64,000 nucleotides of DNA, taken from assembly GCF_009659375.1 (NCBI RefSeq), contig NZ_WJQT01000013.1, positions 1 through 64,000 of the forward strand. Direction: 5' to 3'. The DNA comes from Fundicoccus ignavus. Lineage in GTDB: Bacteria; Bacillota; Bacilli; Lactobacillales; Aerococcaceae. Positions 17,088 to 26,229 of this stretch are shown here, one piece after another. The number at the start of each line of letters is the position of its first letter. The stretch's first letter is position 1. A program made the translations under genes and the position numbers. The notes beneath the pieces were generated by a model. The model had not been told where the DNA came from. It saw only the letters and a list, made by a program, of their open reading frames with translations, and searched no databases.

Positions 17088-17789
17088 TTATTTAGGATTG
17101 CGAATATCATCAAAAGCATGTTGGACATCTTCGGGGGTTACGTTTTCGCGTGGATGACGTAGGTTTTCTAAAGTTCGTGTATTGCGCTCAACCTGTTCTT
17201 CATGAATCGTCGGATCGACTTCAGAGGCTTTATTAGTGTCGGTAACATTGTCGTGTACCTCTGCTACATTATGATCTAATTCATCAACTTCTGTTTCGGT
17301 TAAGTCTTCATAGATATCCGCATTCACACCAGGTTCGTCAGCCATACTCGCGCCTGTTACCGGATTGTGTAAATTATCAGGTAATGAATGTTCCACTGGC
17401 GTTTCTACGATTTCTGGATTCGGTATGTTTAACTGCGAAGCAATATCTTCAAATGCCCCGTCCACAAGTATCACTACTTGCCCCTTATCAATTACCTCTT
17501 TATAGTCCGACAAATCAATTTCACGGTCAGCTTCCACCGCTTCTCCTGTTTGCGATTGATAGTCATCAAACGTGAAAAAATCTAACAAACCTTCCCACCA
17601 ATGCTTCTTATGTTCGGTTAGTTGCTCAATCGCTTCAACCTTGGTGCCGGATTGCGCATGGTTTACAACATCTACATTAGCTAGTAGTTTGATGCCACCT
17701 CGGCTCACACCTCTTCCTGTTAATGCTTCGACTGCCTCTTCCGCTTTATTCAACGATGGATAAACGCCATAAACAAATTCTCTTGCCAT
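17088..17789 (-). CDS. General stress protein 17M-like (YflT domain)
   Basis: The 233-residue product begins AREFVYGVYPSLNKAEEAVEALTGRGV, the YflT/GS17M domain found in Bacillus general stress proteins, extending to about residue 115. The remaining half is an acidic, low-complexity tail without a recognised fold. I start it at ATG 17789, which has GAGGAG nine bases upstream. The biochemical role of this family is not established. It stands alone on the minus strand. Confidence 0.85.
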   Translation of the reverse strand: MAREFVYGVYPSLNKAEEAVEALTGRGVSRGGIKLLANVDVVNHAQSGTKVEAIEQLTEHKKHWWEGLLDFFTFDDYQSQTGEAVEADREIDLSDYKEVIDKGQVVILVDGAFEDIASQLNIPNPEIVETPVEHSLPDNLHNPVTGASMADEPGVNADIYEDLTETEVDELDHNVAEVHDNVTDTNKASEVDPTIHEEQVERNTRTLENLRHPRENVTPEDVQHAFDDIRNPK

Positions 17790-17954
17790 AATGTTCACTC
17801 CTCTTTCTTTTCGCATTTTTGCATTGCCTAGGTGACCTTATTAACTTCCTTAATATCATGGTAAAGCAAAGAAAGTGCTAGCTCAAAGATTTAGGTTTCA
17901 AAACCAAGAGATTAAGTAAATCTTAAAAGTTATATTATGAGAGTATTTTGGAAA

Positions 17955-17992
17955 GAGAAAAAGACTGCTTTTCGCATTGAAAGGCAGTCTCG
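17955..17992 (-). terminator. Terminator of the 18004-19275 gene
   Basis: The stem AGACTGC / GCAGTCT (17962-17968, 17984-17990), with TTTC / GAAA inside, is followed by TTTTTC on the minus strand. Confidence 0.8.
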
Positions 17993-18003
17993 GGTTTATT
18001 CGT

Positions 18004-19275
18004 TTAATTAAAGCTTAGACGATTGAATAAGTCATCAAAGTAAGCTTCGGTTTCTGGACGTTCAGTCAAATCCATGTTTTCGTGGCCGAAGTCACTCGGT
18101 TGTGCGTCATCATACTTTTGTAATGCATACGCTGCGTAAGCAAAACTGAATGAGTTGAATGAATCATTCGTCCAAGCATCCTCACTGGCTTCATCAAGCC
18201 ACTCATTGTTATGAATTGCTTGCCATTCGTCAGCGAGCGAGTAACTTGTATATTCTTCATAGAATGTGTCCTTCGGCATATAAGTACTTAAATCTAGAAT
18301 TTGACCAACCATAAAGTATACCCAGGTTGGATCATCTTCCATTTGGTCACTGAAGTAAAGAATACGTTCAGAATAAGCTTTTGCCATCAGATTTTCGTCT
18401 TCAGTTCTATCAGTAAGTTCATCATGACGGATGACACGAATATCAAATAGACGTTGTTGTAGGTCAAGTGGCATTTTCTGTAAGCTTGCATCGATAAAAT
18501 CAACCAACTCTGACGCACGTTCTTGATCCTCTACATTATCATAAACAAAGTAATCATAGTATAAATCAGCACCACAAGCGTTGTTATAACGACCTTCTAA
18601 GACAAAATACTTAAAGCTAATTTGATCCATTAACGACAATGCTTGCTCGTAATTTTCATCATCTTCCGGAATATTCGCGAAAATCGCTTCGGCACGTTGC
18701 AAGTTGGCTTTCCCATCAGCAAAGATTGAAGTCGGGAAACCTTTAGATAGATGATAAATTTCATCTAAGTCATCTGAAAACGCGTGCATATAATCACTGA
18801 TTAATTTGTGGTATAAGTCTTCATTCTGCGCATCCAATAGCTCGATAACTGAATAAAATTCCAATAAATCCTCAGACATATTGATTGGTGCTAGTACCGC
18901 AAGATCACCGGAATCATAAGTTAAAATATACATTGGCCAAATTGAATAATCTCGATAAGTTTCAAGTTCTAGTAAATTTTGATAATAAGCATTGGCTTCA
19001 TGATCTCCATCACTGATTGCCCAGTCATCCGAAAACAATGTCGATGCATCGATTTTTACACGGTCTGCTGGTAAATTCGCATCAATTAATTCATAAGAAA
19101 TCGTTGGATAAAGTGTCGACTCTGTATCAATTACTTCCCCGCCAACCATGATTGGACAAGCTTCCATCGCTGCTTCATCGGTTTGCGCTTGTATTGTTAC
19201 TTGCGGCAAGGCCAGACTCGTGCCCACTAAACTCGCTAATAAGGTTAACTTCAACTTTTTATATCTTTTTTTCAT
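18004..19275 (-). CDS. Secreted pseudoprotease: inactive paralogue of the 19714-20997 protein
   Basis: The 423-residue exported protein has a signal peptide (KKRYKKLK, hydrophobic 11-24, cleavage expected before Gln31). It is colinear with the 427-residue neighbour: EVIDTESTLYPTISYELI against EAIDTESTMYPTVSFDIV, and RDYSIWPMY against RDYSAWPMY. Where the neighbour has the zinc motif HEIAH, this protein has FMVGQ (residues 321-325), and the downstream Glu377 aligns with Asn374. All four expected catalytic or metal-binding residues are gone while the fold is kept. I start at ATG 19275 (AAAGGAGG upstream). It may be a decoy, inhibitor or binding protein; the role is inferred only from the loss of catalytic residues. 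Confidence 0.8.
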   Translation of the reverse strand: MKKRYKKLKLTLLASLVGTSLALPQVTIQAQTDEAAMEACPIMVGGEVIDTESTLYPTISYELIDANLPADRVKIDASTLFSDDWAISDGDHEANAYYQNLLELETYRDYSIWPMYILTYDSGDLAVLAPINMSEDLLEFYSVIELLDAQNEDLYHKLISDYMHAFSDDLDEIYHLSKGFPTSIFADGKANLQRAEAIFANIPEDDENYEQALSLMDQISFKYFVLEGRYNNACGADLYYDYFVYDNVEDQERASELVDFIDASLQKMPLDLQQRLFDIRVIRHDELTDRTEDENLMAKAYSERILYFSDQMEDDPTWVYFMVGQILDLSTYMPKDTFYEEYTSYSLADEWQAIHNNEWLDEASEDAWTNDSFNSFSFAYAAYALQKYDDAQPSDFGHENMDLTERPETEAYFDDLFNRLSFN

Positions 19276-19426
19276 TTTTATTCCTCCTTTATTGCCCCAA
19301 TACATCCTTTGTTAAGCCCCATTCTATAGCGCCTCGTTTCGTGAAAGTAGTGTGTATGATACCGAGGGATCAAATTTCACTTAGCCGTTTTAAATCGATA
19401 CTATATAAATTCTTTTGTTGAAATAA

Positions 19427-19640
19427 CTTAGCCTAGTTTAGCGACTTGTTTTACAAGATGGAAAAAGGCTATCCATATCAACTAACAGTATTAGTCTGGT
19501 TTGACTGTGAGCAAATCGAATTAGGCATAATCTAGCCGATTGATCTGGGAAAGCCCTCACAACTGTTAGGCTTTGATAGCGACCAACACCTTTGGAAAAC
19601 AATCGGCTGAGTGAAGCTCAAAGCTATAGAATCAACATCA
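19427..19640 (+). repeat. Family A structured repeat, copy 2 (diverged)
   Basis: The 3' half (TAGCCGATTGATCTGGGAAAGCC, GCGACCAACACC, TTGGAAAACAATCGGCTGAG) is conserved, while the 5' half is diverged. It fills most of the 440-bp gap between the two secreted paralogues; no gene is seen there. Confidence 0.75.
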
Positions 19641-19659
19641 AACTTAAGGCCTCATACTA

Positions 19660-19697
19660 TAATAAAAGATAGCAGCCCTTGAAAAGTTGCTATCTTC
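19660..19697 (-). terminator. Terminator of the secreted metalloprotease gene
   Basis: The stem AAGATAGCA / TGCTATCTT, with the tail TTTTATT on the minus strand, lies 17 bases after the stop codon. Confidence 0.75.
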
Positions 19698-19713
19698 ATC
19701 TACCTACTATCTA

Positions 19714-20997
19714 TTATTCGTTCAATCCATGCCGTTCAAAGAAATCATCAAAATACGCTTTCGATAAAGGACGATCTGCGATATCTTCATCTACATAACC
19801 TAACTCACTCATTTGCATACCCATATATTTCTCTAACGTATAGCCCGCAAAAGCTTGCGCAAAAGATTCAACCGGATCATTATAGTAATACTCCGAATCA
19901 TCCGCATTGTACCACTCTGCATCATGAATCTCTTGCCAGTCTGGATTCGTTGAGTAACGCGTAAACTCTTCATATTCTAAAGAAGTTGGCGAATATGAGT
20001 TAAAATCAATAACATGTGCAATCTCATGATAAATTAAACCCTTTTGATCCGGTTCAATATCATCACCGAAATAAATGACACCAGTTGGCATCGCATAAGC
20101 ATCAATGAAAGAGTCTTCCATAACATAAGTTACTTCATATTTGGGTACAAAGTAAAAGTTAGATAAACGTCTTTGAATAGCTTCTGGCAATGTTGCGATC
20201 ACTTCTTCTACCGATACAATCAATTCATCTGCCGTGGTTTCATCATACAAATCTTCTGATTTATAATAGTTAAACGCCGGCGTTTCTGAATACATGTTAT
20301 TATAGCGTTGCATCAAAGCGTCATGACCCACTCGCATTTCTTCAATAATTTCAGTCGCTGAATAATGGTAAGGATCATCTTCGCCTAAAGTTTCATACAC
20401 AGCTTCGGCACGCATCATTGCTGCTTTAGCATCTGCAATCATCTGTGGCGCAAACTGTCCTTGCAATTCATAGAGATGATCAATGTCATCCGCAAATGGC
20501 CAAACAAAATCATTGCTGACTTTATGCAACAATTCTTCTTTGTGAGCATTCAAGAAAGCTAAGACATCATAATAATCAGAAATCTTTTCTGTAAAGTTAA
20601 TTGAATGCAACATTTCCAAATCGCCATTATCATAAACGAGGTAATACATTGGCCAAGCTGAATAATCTCGATACGTCGTAGGATTCGTAAAGTTATGATA
20701 ATAAACTTCTTCACGCCCCGGTGATTCAATAAATAACAATTTATCACTGTATAGAGTGGACTCGTCCACCACAATTCGATCCGCTGGCAATTCCGCTTCG
20801 ACAATATCAAACGAAACTGTTGGGTACATTGTACTTTCGGTGTCAATGGCTTCTCCATGAACTAAAAACTCTGCAACTTCATTAGTAGCTGGAATTTCCT
20901 GAGCAAAAATCGGTTGAGCTGTCGCTAAATAAAGCGGTACAACTAAATATAAAGCTAAGGCAACATTAATCAATCGTTGTTTGAAAGTAGTCATCAT
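19714..20997 (-). CDS. Secreted zinc metallopeptidase-like protein (HEXXH, lethal-factor-like)
   Basis: The 427-residue protein has a signal peptide with cleavage expected before Gln33 (or Gln28). The catalytic-looking motif YHEIAHVID is at residues 323-331 (His324, Glu325, His328). A downstream Glu377 in NDPVESFAQAF is spaced as the third zinc ligand of the gluzincin class, resembling the anthrax lethal-factor C-terminal (ATLF/M34) pattern. The N-terminal 290 residues are unassigned. Length and spacing support an enzyme, but substrate and relation to M34 are inferred from the motif only. The gene is followed by a paralogue that has lost the motif. The start ATG has GAGGGG eight bases upstream. 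Confidence 0.75.
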   Translation of the reverse strand: MMTTFKQRLINVALALYLVVPLYLATAQPIFAQEIPATNEVAEFLVHGEAIDTESTMYPTVSFDIVEAELPADRIVVDESTLYSDKLLFIESPGREEVYYHNFTNPTTYRDYSAWPMYYLVYDNGDLEMLHSINFTEKISDYYDVLAFLNAHKEELLHKVSNDFVWPFADDIDHLYELQGQFAPQMIADAKAAMMRAEAVYETLGEDDPYHYSATEIIEEMRVGHDALMQRYNNMYSETPAFNYYKSEDLYDETTADELIVSVEEVIATLPEAIQRRLSNFYFVPKYEVTYVMEDSFIDAYAMPTGVIYFGDDIEPDQKGLIYHEIAHVIDFNSYSPTSLEYEEFTRYSTNPDWQEIHDAEWYNADDSEYYYNDPVESFAQAFAGYTLEKYMGMQMSELGYVDEDIADRPLSKAYFDDFFERHGLNE

Positions 20998-21243
20998 CTT
21001 TATTCCCCTCTCCTAATACAAATTATTTTCTCAAATTTATCCTAACACATTCTTTTTCTACAAGCGAACAAAACCCCCCTAGTTAGAATACTCTAGAAAA
21101 AAGCGACAGTATTTTGAGAAATATTTTGAAAAAATGTCTCGATTTCAGATATTCCCTCTTCACATTTATGTCGTTATAAGATATACTTGAATGTGCTGAA
21201 CGATTAGTCGTTCAATATATTGTTAATTACAGGGGGATTTACT

Positions 21244-21825
21244 ATGTTAAAAATCGGTATTATTACAGGTAGTATTCGTGACGTTCGTGTGAACTTAGCA
21301 GTCGCAGAATACTTCAAAGCTATTGCAGACAGCAAAAACTTAGAAAATGTTTCATTTGAAATTGTTGATATTAAAGACTATCAATTACCAATCTTCAATG
21401 AAGCTTTACCACCAGCAATGGCTAATAAGCAATACAATAATGCAGACGTTCAAAAATGGTCTGATAAAATTGATGGTTTAGATGGTTACATCTTCATCAC
21501 ACCTGAATATAATAAATCAATCACTTCAGCATTGAAAAACAACCTAGACTACATCGGACCAGAATTTGCTCACAAATCTGCTGGTATCGTAGGTTACGGT
21601 TCTACTTTAGGGATTGCTGCCATCAATTCATTACGTGGCATTCTAGCAAACTTCAAATTAGCTGATGTTACACCTCATGGTGCTTTCAACTTATTTACAG
21701 ACTTTGTAGATATGAAAGAATTCACACCATCTGAAGTACACACACCAACAATCAACGCTGTTATCGATGATGTTGTTGCTTGGGGTTGGGGCATGAAAGC
21801 TGTCCGCGAAAACCACTTAAACTAA
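21244..21825 (+). CDS. NADPH-dependent FMN reductase family protein
   Basis: The 193-residue flavodoxin-like oxidoreductase carries the FMN-phosphate loop GSIRDVRVN and the flavin segment TPEYNKSITSALKNNLDYI. Family members reduce quinones, azo dyes or chromate with NAD(P)H; the true substrate is not predictable. An in-frame TTG at 21220 would place the ribosome binding site AGGGGGA inside the gene, so ATG 21244 is taken. It is divergent from the secreted protease gene and has its own terminator. Confidence 0.88.
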   Translation: MLKIGIITGSIRDVRVNLAVAEYFKAIADSKNLENVSFEIVDIKDYQLPIFNEALPPAMANKQYNNADVQKWSDKIDGLDGYIFITPEYNKSITSALKNNLDYIGPEFAHKSAGIVGYGSTLGIAAINSLRGILANFKLADVTPHGAFNLFTDFVDMKEFTPSEVHTPTINAVIDDVVAWGWGMKAVRENHLN

Positions 21826-21842
21826 GCTTTATAATCACAATG

Positions 21843-21877
21843 CAAAGCCTCCTGAAAGTTCAGGAGGCTTTTTTATT
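21843..21877 (+). terminator. Terminator of the flavin reductase gene
   Basis: A perfect 11-bp stem AAGCCTCCTGA / TCAGGAGGCTT (21845-21855, 21860-21870) is followed by six T's. Confidence 0.92.
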
Positions 21878-21944
21878 ATGTTTGCGAAAACATAAACAAA
21901 AGCGCACTGAACAAATACCAGTGCACCCTATCTATTATTACTAT

Positions 21945-22775
21945 TTAAATGTCGCTAAATGTTTCCGGATGCTGATCAAATAAGCGTCCATCTTTACGCG
22001 ATAAGACACTCATTGAATCCATATCGTCACGACTTAATGTAAAATCAAAGATATTTAAGTTATCTTGTTGACGCACACTATGACGAGATTTCGGAAGGGG
22101 TAACGCACCAAGTTGGAACAACCAACGCAAGACAATTTGTCCCGATGATTTAGCATATTTGCTAGCAAGTGCTGCAATAACGGCTTCTTCTAGCACGCCC
22201 TCTCCCGCACCTAGTGGACTCCACGCTTGAGTAATAATGCCTTTTTCTTTATGGAATTGTCGAGTCACAGGTTGATGGAAATAGGGATGCATTTCGATTT
22301 GATTTACCACAGGTAGAACACCCGTCTCGGCTTCTAAACGTTCAATATGTTTTGGCAGGAAATTGCAGACACCTATCGAGCGCACTAAACCAGTTTGACG
22401 TGCGGTAATTAATGCTTTCCATGCATCAATATAACAATCTTCTTTCGGATTTGGCCAATGAATTAAATAAACATCGATATAATCCACACCCAACCGCATA
22501 ATCGATTCTTCAATTGTGCGCAAAGCCTTCCCATAAGAATGATCGCGACCAGGTAGTTTCGATTGAATCGTCACCTGATCTCTCGCTACACTACTGTTGC
22601 GAATTGCCTGACCTACCGTCCCCTCATTCTCATAAGCATAAGCCGTGTCAAGCAAACGATACCCATTCGATAACGCCTGTTCAATCCGACGCATATCCTC
22701 AATACCACGTAAGCCCGCTGTCCCAAATCCAACCGCCGGCATTTGATAACCATCTAACAAAGTATGTTGATACAT
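21945..22775 (-). CDS. Aldo/keto reductase
   Basis: The 276-residue NADPH-dependent aldo/keto reductase has the family tetrad: Asp and Tyr in LLDTAYAYENE, Lys in QSKLPG and His in YLIHWPNPKED. The nucleotide-binding end is LPKSRHSVRQQDN. Start ATG 22775 has AAAGGAGG eight bases upstream; the in-frame start at 22796 overlaps that site. It is one of three aldo/keto reductases in the window (also 46322 and 56385). The physiological substrate is unknown. Confidence 0.9.
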   Translation of the reverse strand: MYQHTLLDGYQMPAVGFGTAGLRGIEDMRRIEQALSNGYRLLDTAYAYENEGTVGQAIRNSSVARDQVTIQSKLPGRDHSYGKALRTIEESIMRLGVDYIDVYLIHWPNPKEDCYIDAWKALITARQTGLVRSIGVCNFLPKHIERLEAETGVLPVVNQIEMHPYFHQPVTRQFHKEKGIITQAWSPLGAGEGVLEEAVIAALASKYAKSSGQIVLRWLFQLGALPLPKSRHSVRQQDNLNIFDFTLSRDDMDSMSVLSRKDGRLFDQHPETFSDI

Positions 22776-22821
22776 GTAAACGCCTCCTTTGATCATATTA
22801 TAACATGTTTTAAGGCACTAT

Positions 22822-22850
22822 TTGCTATCGAAAGGCTTAAAGGCTATACT
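22822..22850 (+). promoter_or_regulatory. Promoter of the amylase gene
   Basis: TTGCTA (22822-22827), a 17-bp spacer and TATACT (22845-22850), 34 bases upstream of the start codon. Confidence 0.65.
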
Positions 22851-22851
22851 A

Positions 22852-22869
22852 TTTGTAATCACTTACAAA
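22852..22869. promoter_or_regulatory. Palindrome over the amylase transcription start
   Basis: TTTGTAA-TCAC-TTACAAA is a perfect 7-bp inverted repeat directly after the -10 box. Its position suits a repressor operator; a 5' UTR hairpin is the alternative. It does not match the cre consensus. Confidence 0.5.
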
Positions 22870-22883
22870 CTAGGAGGAACTAG

Positions 22884-24740
22884 ATGTTTGATAAAAAAAT
22901 TCTGTCCAAAATAGGACTCGCCATCGCCTTAGTCACTTCACCAGTTTTACAGGCTGTGCCCGTTGCTGCGCAAGTCACTGAAACAAGCGTTGAATCGTTG
23001 CCTAACCAACATTTTATTATCGACGTTTCAGAATTGGAGCAAACTGACATCGGCAAAATAGTCATCGATGCTTCGGCTATCGGCGGACAAGCAGCCCTCG
23101 AAATACCACTTGAATTAAAACGCATTTCGCTTTCCGCTCCTGATTGTGTCGATGCAGGTACTTACGTTTTACCCGTAACGGCCACCAATAACGATGGTGA
23201 AATAGTTGAAACGCTAGACTATCCTGTAACGATTAAAGCTTTGACAAATGACGGAGAATCACACCGTGATTGGGATGAAGAAATAATTTACTTCCTATTA
23301 ACCGACCGCTTTTATGATGGAAATTCGGACAATAATAATCCATATGATCTTGACTATGCGGGCGCTGACAATCCCCGCGGTGTCTACCAAGGGGGCGATT
23401 TTGCTGGAATCACCGAAAAATTGGCCTACCTATCCGATTTAGGAATAACAACCATTTGGATATCGCCGATCGTCGCCAATATTCAATACGATGTTTCGGC
23501 TGGTAGCCAAGACGGCGCTTTTTACGGTTATCATGGTTACTGGGCGCAAAACTTTGAAGAGCTTAACCCGCACTTCGGAACTTTGGAAGAGTTCCATACA
23601 TTGATTGACCAAGCAGCCAGCTATAACATGAACATTATGGTAGATGTGGTCTTAAATCATACAGGGTATGGCCTGCATCCTCTAGATGGAGCACGAGAAA
23701 ATTCGCCGGCTGGTTATCCAACCGATGAAGACCGCGCAGTGTTTGAAGACATGCTTAGACTCGAAACCGGCCGCGATGCACTGACAGAATCTTTATCAGG
23801 CTTACCAGATTTTATAACAGAAGACCCAGCGGTTCGTGAACAAATTGTGGCTTGGCAAACTGCTTGGCTCGATCTAGCAACGACTCCAAATGGAAATTCA
23901 ATCGCCAGTTTTAGAGTCGATACCGCCATTCATGTGGACCCTGTAACCCTTCAACATTTTCGCAACGAACTGACGACGATCAATCCAGACTTTAAATTGA
24001 TTGCTGAAGCTTGGGGTGCTGATCCGATTAATCACAAGAATTTCTTGAACAGTGGCAAAATGGATTCTGTACTAGATTTCAAATTCAAGGAAACAGCCCG
24101 CAACTTTATTAATGGTAACTTAGTCGGCGCTAACGAGGCCTTAATCAAACGCAATGAAGCATTGGAAAGTAATGCGACCGCTGGACAATTTTTAAGTAGC
24201 CATGACGAAACCGGCTTCTTATACATGCTAAATAATCATCTAGGGAAATATAAACTAGCAGTGGCTTTACAACTAACCGCAAAGGGGCAACCGGTGATTT
24301 ATTATGGAGAAGAGCTCGGTCAAACCGGTGCTAATAACTGGCCCGTCTATGACAACCGCTATGACTTGGCTTGGGAAGAAACTGAGACGGAGAATCACGA
24401 TATCTTCAATCATTATCAAACCTTGTTGGATTTTCGTCACAATTATTCAGAAATTTTAGCTAAAGGTAACCGTCAATTAATTAGCGGAAGCAACGAGGAT
24501 GGTTATATTTTGGTAGAGAGAGCATTTCAAGATGAGGCGGTCTACTTGTTATTTAGTAATCGCGAAGAAGCTTTTGAAATCGAACTCGCTGTCACAGAAG
24601 CAGATGCCATCGCCTTCAACCACTACAACGGTGAACAATTTCAGGCGGATGGGAAGCGATTAATCATACCGGCCACCTTATTAGAAGAGGGTGGAACAGC
24701 CCTTCTAACCCTCGACCGCGGACAATTTTCAGTAGAATAA
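22884..24740 (+). CDS. Secreted alpha-amylase family (GH13) glycoside hydrolase
   Basis: The 618-residue protein has a signal peptide (cleavage expected AVPVAA before Gln30). An N-terminal beta-type domain follows to about residue 125, then the GH13 barrel. The conserved regions are present: DVVLNHTG, FRVDTAIHV with nucleophile Asp346, IAEAWG with acid/base Glu375, and SSHDETGF with Asp441. The C-terminal 80 residues form the usual beta domain. Specificity (amylase, neopullulanase or cyclodextrinase type) cannot be fixed. There is no cell-wall anchor. It is monocistronic, with promoter and palindrome immediately upstream and no sugar transporter nearby. Confidence 0.9.
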   Translation: MFDKKILSKIGLAIALVTSPVLQAVPVAAQVTETSVESLPNQHFIIDVSELEQTDIGKIVIDASAIGGQAALEIPLELKRISLSAPDCVDAGTYVLPVTATNNDGEIVETLDYPVTIKALTNDGESHRDWDEEIIYFLLTDRFYDGNSDNNNPYDLDYAGADNPRGVYQGGDFAGITEKLAYLSDLGITTIWISPIVANIQYDVSAGSQDGAFYGYHGYWAQNFEELNPHFGTLEEFHTLIDQAASYNMNIMVDVVLNHTGYGLHPLDGARENSPAGYPTDEDRAVFEDMLRLETGRDALTESLSGLPDFITEDPAVREQIVAWQTAWLDLATTPNGNSIASFRVDTAIHVDPVTLQHFRNELTTINPDFKLIAEAWGADPINHKNFLNSGKMDSVLDFKFKETARNFINGNLVGANEALIKRNEALESNATAGQFLSSHDETGFLYMLNNHLGKYKLAVALQLTAKGQPVIYYGEELGQTGANNWPVYDNRYDLAWEETETENHDIFNHYQTLLDFRHNYSEILAKGNRQLISGSNEDGYILVERAFQDEAVYLLFSNREEAFEIELAVTEADAIAFNHYNGEQFQADGKRLIIPATLLEEGGTALLTLDRGQFSVE

Positions 24741-24827
24741 TTTAGACAACCAAGGATTAGTCCAAGGCCTTTTAATTCCGTTTAGCAATTTAAATTTTAT
24801 AATCAAGTGTGATTTTTTTGAAATTTT

Positions 24828-25041
24828 GAGCGAAGCTCAGTGACTTGTTTTCCAAAGCGGTACAAAGGGCAATCCTTCGTTATTAATAAAATAGCTTGCT
24901 CTGACTATGAGCAAAGCGAAGTAGACAGAGCCTAGCCGATTGAGCTATAAAGGCACGAACTTCAGTGAGGTTTTGAAAGCGACCTCCGCATTGGAAAACA
25001 ATCGGCTGAGCGAAGTACAAAGCTTGGTAAATCAACATAAA
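24828..25041 (+). repeat. Family A structured repeat, copy 3
   Basis: Outer strands TTGTTTTCCAAAGCGGT and CTCCGCATTGGAAAACAA. The central hairpin GCTCTG / CAGAGC (24898-24903, 24926-24931) encloses ACTATGAGC..GTAGA. GAGCGAAG occurs on both flanks. The P2 5' strand is reduced to CAATC. Confidence 0.85.
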
Positions 25042-25333
25042 ACTAAGAAAACCTCGGACAAGTCCAAGGATTTTAAATTCTGTTTAGCAGTATAATTTGA
25101 TTATATCGTTTTACTTTTGTTGGAATATTTAACGTAGATCAGCTAATTGTTTTCCATAGCGGTACAAAGGGCAATCGGCGTAGCTTGGTGGGACTTTGAG
25201 CAAAGCGAATTAGACACACCCTAGCCGATTGAGCTGGAAAAGCACGAACGTCAGTGAGGCTTTGAAAGCGACCTCCGCATTGGAAAACAATTAGCTGAAC
25301 GTAGTATAAAGCTTGGTAAATCAACATAAAACT
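25042..25333 (+). repeat. Family A structured repeat, copy 4, with leading hairpin
   Basis: A hairpin-like segment ACCTCGGACAAGTCC and a conserved A/T-rich stretch precede the core. The outer stem is perfect over 17 bp: CAGCTAATTGTTTTCCA (25140-25156) with 25281-25297. P2 is CAATCGGC / GCCGATTG (25172-25179, 25224-25231). AACGTAG flanks both sides. Confidence 0.9.
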
Positions 25334-25369
25334 TATAAAACCTTATATTATTATAAAACCTTATATTAT

Positions 25370-25420
25370 AAATAAACCCGCACAAGCAACGTGAGATACG
25401 TCAACTTGTGCGGGCTTTTA
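25370..25420 (-). terminator. Terminator of apbE-aroD
   Basis: The 10-bp stem CCCGCACAAG / CTTGTGCGGG (25377-25386, 25405-25414) has a T-rich tail on the minus strand and lies 15 bases past the aroD stop. Confidence 0.85.
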
Positions 25421-25432
25421 TCATGCGAATAA

Positions 25433-26188
25433 TTAATGAGATAATTTCAATAAGTTCTGAAGTTCTTCAACTTTTCCCAGAGGCAATTGGCCGGGCGCTG
25501 AATCACTTTCTAAGCTAGCGAATGTCGCTGCAGATCCGAATAGTTCACCCGTGAAACGCGATACTTGCCCCAGTTCACCCATAGCGATACAAATAACTGG
25601 GATATCTAATTCTGTTTTCAATTTTACACTGGCAGACAGGAGTGTTAAGACATCTTCAGCGTCTTGCGGCATTGTCGCTATTTTGGCAATGTTGGCGCCT
25701 TTATTAGCCATTGCATGCAAGCTTTGGATAATTTGGTTTTTCTTAGGCGTCTTCTCAAAATGATGCTCACTCATAATTACTTGTACATTATTCAAGTAAG
25801 CAATGTTCTTCAAACCTAAGACAATATAATCTGGTAAGTTCAATTCTAAATCAATCAAATCGGCACTACCATTTAAAAGAATATCACGGTATAAAATGTA
25901 GTACTCTTCCACCGCTAATTCTGTAGCACCACCTTCTGCTTTAGTGCGAAACGTTATCAACAAAGGTTTCTGCAACAAATCTTTCACTTGATGAGATAAT
26001 GTCGCTACCAAACCTTGTTGCTTAACTCCTTCAAAATGATCGATCCGCCACTCAACAATATCGCAAGTGGATTTACGTGCCTGATGTGCTTCTAACAAAA
26101 TATGTTCTTGCGTTTGACCAGTTATGGGCACAATAATTTTAGGCCGCCCTTCCCCTATCATCACGTTTTCAACTTTAACCTTTTCCAT
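25433..26188 (-). CDS. aroD: 3-dehydroquinate dehydratase, type I
   Basis: The 251-residue enzyme dehydrates 3-dehydroquinate to 3-dehydroshikimate through a Schiff base. The catalytic His is in SEHHFEKTP and the Schiff-base Lys in NIAKIATMPQ. The C-terminal GQVSRFTGELFGSAATF matches the family. It supplies the one pathway step missing from the aro block at 5.6-12 kb, but it is encoded 13 kb away, in an operon with apbE (41-bp gap) and without a Phe/Tyr leader. It is therefore probably not co-regulated with the block. Confidence 0.95.
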   Translation of the reverse strand: MEKVKVENVMIGEGRPKIIVPITGQTQEHILLEAHQARKSTCDIVEWRIDHFEGVKQQGLVATLSHQVKDLLQKPLLITFRTKAEGGATELAVEEYYILYRDILLNGSADLIDLELNLPDYIVLGLKNIAYLNNVQVIMSEHHFEKTPKKNQIIQSLHAMANKGANIAKIATMPQDAEDVLTLLSASVKLKTELDIPVICIAMGELGQVSRFTGELFGSAATFASLESDSAPGQLPLGKVEELQNLLKLSH

Positions 26189-26229
26189 AAAACCAAACCT
26201 CCCTACTAATAGCCACTACTCGTTATTTT

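Noticed and set aside
25139-25327. Minus-strand frames of about 60-80 codons repeated at 31090 and 62234
   Set aside because: They lie within family A copies and arise from the shared repeat sequence.
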